Shown here: positions 7,121 to 9,209 of the stretch, in pieces | Layout: the number at the start of each line of letters is the position of its first letter | How positions within the stretch are numbered: the first letter of the stretch is position 1 | NCBI GenBank assembly: GCA_003531155.1 | Contig: DQHR01000019.1 | Span: 21,510-30,718 of the forward strand | Length of the DNA stretch: 9,209 bases | From: Bacteroidales bacterium | Lineage (GTDB): Bacteria > Bacteroidota > Bacteroidia > Bacteroidales > Tenuifilaceae | Reading direction: 5' to 3' | The notes under the pieces: model-generated | Told to the model about the DNA's origin: nothing | The model's input: the letters and a program-made list of their open reading frames with translations, nothing else | Database searches by the model: none | Made by a program: the position numbers and the translations under genes

Positions 7121-9209
7121 ATGAGAGCATTCCTTATATGTTTTATTATTCTTAGTAACTCAACTGCTCTGATTGCGCAGGTACCTGACTATTTAAATCC
7201 TAATCTTCCAACAGAGAATCGTGTTCAGGATTTGCTTAAAAGGATGACACTGGATGAAAAGGCATCTCAAATTAACAATACTTCCCCAGCCATTGAGCGA
7301 TTGCATATTCCTGCTTATAATTGGTGGAACGAGGCATTGCATGGTGTTGCTCGTGCAGGGTTAGCAACCTCATTTCCTCAGCCAATAGGCTTAGCTGCAA
7401 CCTTTAATGCCGACGCGATTTACAAAATGGGAATAATAATTAGCGATGAGGCTCGTGCAAAGTATCATCAATTTGTACGAGAGGGAAAGCATGGTTTATA
7501 TGAAGGGTTGACTTTTTATTCTCCGAATATCAATATTTTTCGCGATCCTCGTTGGGGTCGTGGCCATGAAACTTACGGTGAGGATCCATATCTTTCAGGT
7601 ACCTTAGGGGTTGCTTTTGTTAAAGCAATGCAAGGCGAAAACCCAAACTATTTTAAAACTATTTGTACAGCTAAGCATTTTGCAGTTCATAGCGGTCCCG
7701 AGCCAACACGCCATGAGTTTAACGCAATCCCATCTAAGCAGGATCTTTGGGAAACCTACTTACCAGCATTTAAAATGTTAGCACAGGAAGGCAATGTTTA
7801 CTCATTTATGTGTGCTTATAATAGACTATTCGGAGAACCCTGCTGTAGTGATCCGTTTCTTTTAAGCGATATTTTGAGAAAGAAATGGGGGTTTAAAGGA
7901 TTTATTGCAACAGATTGTGGCGCTGTGTATGATATGTTTATCTCTCATCATACAGCTAAAGACTCGATTGAAGGAATGGCCAAAGCCATTCGGGCTGGAG
8001 TTGATAGCCACTGTTTAGGATATGTAGGAGCTGTAGTACCTGCAATTAAATTGGGTTTGCTGCTCGAATCGGAACTTGATACTGCAGTTGCACGATTGCT
8101 TCGAGCACGATTTAAACTTGGAATGTTCGATGCTGATTCGTTAAACCCTTATTCAAAAATATCTTATAGCATCGTTAATTGTAAAGAAAACAGAGAGTAT
8201 GCTCTCGAAGTGGCAAAGCAGTCGATTGTTTTGCTCAAAAACAAGGATAATATACTTCCTCTATCAAAAAAAATAAAGTCTATAGCAGTTATTGGCCCAA
8301 ATGCTAACGATACCGAGGTGCCTCTTGGTAATTACAATGGAACCCCTGAACATGTTATTACAGTAGTTGAGGGTATTAAAAATATTCTTAGTAGCAAGAC
8401 GAACGTTTTATACGAAAAGGGATGCAACATAACTGATACATCGAACTATAACAGGGAAAGAGATTTTATCCCTGCAATTGAGGCTGCTAAAAAGTCAGAT
8501 GCTATCGTTTTTGTTGGTGGCATTTCTCCGAGACTAGAGGGAGAAGCATTGCAAGTGGATATAGATGGTTTTAATGGTGGAGATAAAACCAATCTTAATT
8601 TGCCTGTTGTTCAAACCGAATTACTGAAGGAGTTGAAGAAAACAGGGAAACCGATCGTTTTAGTTTTAATGAATGGGAGTGCCCTTTCCATTAACTGGGA
8701 AAATGAAAATATCGATGGAATAATTGAGAGTTGGTATGGCGGTGAAGCTGCAGGACAAGCGATTTCTGAGGTTATTTTTGGTAACTATAATCCTGCGGGG
8801 AGACTGCCAGTTACTTTCTATAAATCAATTACAGATATTCCTGCATTTGATAATTACTTGATGGATGGGAAAACCTACAAATATTGCAGTAAACCAATCC
8901 TCTACCCATTTGGGTTTGGACTAAGTTTCACCCAGTTTGCCTATAGCAATCTAAAACTATCCTCAAAAGAATTGAGAGATAGGATTGAGATTACTCTAAC
9001 CGTCAAAAATATCGGAAAGGTTGAAGGTGACGAGGTGGTTCAATTGTATATTCATCAGATTGGACTACAACCTATAAAAGAGCTTAAGGGATTTCAAAGA
9101 GTGCATTTAAAAATAGGCGAGTCTAAGCAGGTTAGTTTTATTTTAAAACCATCCGATTTATTGCATTACAGCGATACTAAAGATGATTTGGATTTAATTT
9201 CAGGGAATG
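7121..9209 (+). CDS. Exported GH3 beta-xylosidase/beta-glucosidase (3' end cut by window edge)
   Basis: I translated this open frame from the ATG at 7121 to the window edge: 696 residues with no stop. GH3 enzymes remove terminal beta-linked glucose, xylose or related sugars from non-reducing ends with retention. Residues 1-19 are a signal peptide, likely cleaved LIA|QVP. The N-terminal TIM-barrel shows NWWNEALHGVARAG, RDPRWGRGHETYGEDPY (141-157), AKHFAVHSGPE (K185-H186) and GFIATDCGAV with the nucleophile D265. The second alpha/beta-sandwich domain has the GISPRLEGEALQ segment, where E473 or E475 supplies the acid/base, and GFNGGDKTNLNLP. The C-terminal fibronectin III-like domain shows LYPFGFGLSFT (594-604) and GDEVVQLYI (636-644). 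The LEGE...GGD pattern favours the beta-xylosidase-like clade, but beta-glucosidase activity is equally possible. By comparison with relatives only a few dozen residues should be missing. It lies 22 bases after the fucosidase stop with no terminator between, so the two are probably cotranscribed. Confidence 0.93.
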   Translation, partial: MRAFLICFIILSNSTALIAQVPDYLNPNLPTENRVQDLLKRMTLDEKASQINNTSPAIERLHIPAYNWWNEALHGVARAGLATSFPQPIGLAATFNADAIYKMGIIISDEARAKYHQFVREGKHGLYEGLTFYSPNINIFRDPRWGRGHETYGEDPYLSGTLGVAFVKAMQGENPNYFKTICTAKHFAVHSGPEPTRHEFNAIPSKQDLWETYLPAFKMLAQEGNVYSFMCAYNRLFGEPCCSDPFLLSDILRKKWGFKGFIATDCGAVYDMFISHHTAKDSIEGMAKAIRAGVDSHCLGYVGAVVPAIKLGLLLESELDTAVARLLRARFKLGMFDADSLNPYSKISYSIVNCKENREYALEVAKQSIVLLKNKDNILPLSKKIKSIAVIGPNANDTEVPLGNYNGTPEHVITVVEGIKNILSSKTNVLYEKGCNITDTSNYNRERDFIPAIEAAKKSDAIVFVGGISPRLEGEALQVDIDGFNGGDKTNLNLPVVQTELLKELKKTGKPIVLVLMNGSALSINWENENIDGIIESWYGGEAAGQAISEVIFGNYNPAGRLPVTFYKSITDIPAFDNYLMDGKTYKYCSKPILYPFGFGLSFTQFAYSNLKLSSKELRDRIEITLTVKNIGKVEGDEVVQLYIHQIGLQPIKELKGFQRVHLKIGESKQVSFILKPSDLLHYSDTKDDLDLISGN

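Overview
The window looks like ordinary chromosomal DNA from a member of the Bacteroidota. The evidence is AT-rich coding sequence, little or no Shine-Dalgarno signal upstream of starts, one TAnnTTTG-type -7 box, a MurA with the Bacteroidota PGGDKIG active-site loop next to a DUF4290 gene, and secreted glycan-active proteins of types common in that phylum. The genus cannot be read from the sequence. Five protein genes fill almost all of the window, two of them cut by its edges. No RNA gene, CRISPR array or insertion sequence is seen.

Region 1 (1-1866, minus strand) is a housekeeping unit. A DUF4290 protein is followed 17 bases later by murA, the first committed enzyme of peptidoglycan synthesis, whose last few residues lie beyond the left edge. 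A candidate promoter lies just upstream of the DUF4290 gene. The 257-base gap 1867-2123 contains that promoter and a strong intrinsic terminator (2073-2102) that ends the next minus-strand gene.

Region 2 (2124-5417, minus strand) encodes a 1097-residue exported protein of the VPS10/sortilin-like BNR (Asp-box) repeat family, often annotated as 'glycosyl hydrolase'. Its repeats form two tandem beta-propellers, followed by a beta-sandwich-like and a helical C-terminal region. Its biochemical activity is not established by sequence.

Region 3 (5418-5646) is a 229-base divergent intergenic region with a 19-bp perfect-arm palindrome just upstream of the plus-strand genes. Region 4 (5647-9209, plus strand) holds two exported glycoside hydrolases 22 bases apart and probably cotranscribed: a GH29 alpha-L-fucosidase and a GH3 beta-xylosidase/beta-glucosidase cut by the right edge.

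All three exported proteins have signal peptides predicted to leave glutamine at the mature N-terminus. Together they suggest a small extracytoplasmic module for trimming fucose-bearing glycans, without SusC/SusD transporters inside the window. Nothing here amounts to a clearly undescribed system. The most useful leads are the MurA Cys-to-Asp substitution, the duplicated-propeller protein of unknown activity facing the glycosidase pair, and the palindrome between them.
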